The position numbers and the translations under genes are program-made. The notes beneath the pieces were generated by a model. That model made no database searches, was not told the DNA's origin, and saw only the letters and a list, made by a program, of their open reading frames with translations. A stretch of 64,000 nucleotides of DNA from Mayamaea pseudoterrestris (taxonomy: Eukaryota; Bacillariophyta; Bacillariophyceae; Sellaphorales; Sellaphoraceae): positions 124,001 to 188,000 of the forward strand of contig BROI01000010.1 in assembly GCA_027923505.1 (NCBI GenBank). The letters run 5' to 3'. Positions 63,992-64,000 of the stretch are shown here, one piece after another. Within the stretch, counting starts at the first letter, position 1; the number at the start of each line of letters is the position of its first letter.

Positions 63992-64000
63992 TGTTCCAAA

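Larger units (their letters stand above)
61748..64000 (-). mobile_element. 3' end of a tyrosine-recombinase retroelement (DIRS/Ngaro/PAT-like), broken, cut by the window edge
   Basis: On the minus strand a tyrosine-recombinase gene region (63991-63109) is followed by two direct copies of a ~488-bp sequence separated by a 259-bp unique spacer. This B1-A2-B2 order is the known split-direct-repeat end of PAT/Ngaro-type YR retroelements, where the recombinase is the last gene. The recombinase region is broken, with at least one break, and the copies of B differ by about seven substitutions and a small indel cluster, roughly 2 percent, so the insertion looks fairly young. Reverse transcriptase and the left A1 repeat would lie beyond 64000. 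A Crypton-type DNA transposon is the alternative. The left boundary near 61748 is approximate; a perfect 8-bp inverted repeat with a 7-nt loop sits at 61748-61770. Confidence 0.6.

Noticed and set aside
1-64000. Search by eye for tRNA, rRNA or CRISPR
   Set aside because: No B-box with partner A-box, no rRNA core motif and no regularly spaced direct repeats with unique spacers of CRISPR type were seen; a covariance-model scan would be needed to exclude small RNA genes.

Overview
The window is nuclear DNA of a diatom or a close stramenopile relative. Four signs agree. Two genes carry the diatom-expanded DUF6824 domain. Several proteins begin with a signal peptide followed by an ASAF/SAF-type plastid motif (cyclophilin, two DnaJ proteins). 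There are very long PTxxPT and PSxxPS repeat proteins. Genes are compact, with short GT-AG introns of about 70-170 bp. No species can be named from sequence alone.

Layout. 1-9.6 kb is gene-poor and repeat-rich: a broken copia-type gag piece at the left edge, a degenerate short-motif repeat, a 168-bp satellite array, and a decayed LINE-like reverse transcriptase. 10.1-15.9 kb holds an SGNH/CE6-like membrane protein, a two-exon DUF6824 gene, an EF-hand-like gene and a PI31 proteasome-regulator homologue. 17.3-27.8 kb is one very large secreted PT/PS-repeat gene built on a 12-bp unit nested in a 732-bp higher-order unit; its last 4 kb is riddled with small frame changes. 28.6-37.5 kb holds a small acidic protein, two related plastid DnaJ proteins around a protein kinase, and a class I glutamine amidotransferase. 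38.9-46.9 kb holds an FG-rich protein, a putative plastid membrane protein, a second DUF6824 protein, and a divergent thioredoxin-like/cyclophilin pair. 47-58.6 kb holds a leucine-rich protein, an FAD oxidoreductase, a divergent pair (small coiled-coil protein and a GHKL/MORC-like ATPase) sharing a C-terminal module, and a mannitol dehydrogenase. 59.0-61.5 kb is a four-exon M43 metalloprotease with a PTxxPT stalk. 61.7-64 kb is one end of a tyrosine-recombinase retroelement with split direct repeats.

Gene structures were worked out by matching splice phases, which joined fragments into ten coherent models, including the metalloprotease, cyclophilin, thioredoxin-like, kinase, EF-hand-like and DUF6824 genes. 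Common themes are plastid proteostasis and redox (two DnaJ, cyclophilin, perhaps the thioredoxin-like protein), secreted or wall-type repeat proteins, and divergent gene pairs with short shared promoters. Most non-catalytic proteins cannot be given a function from sequence.
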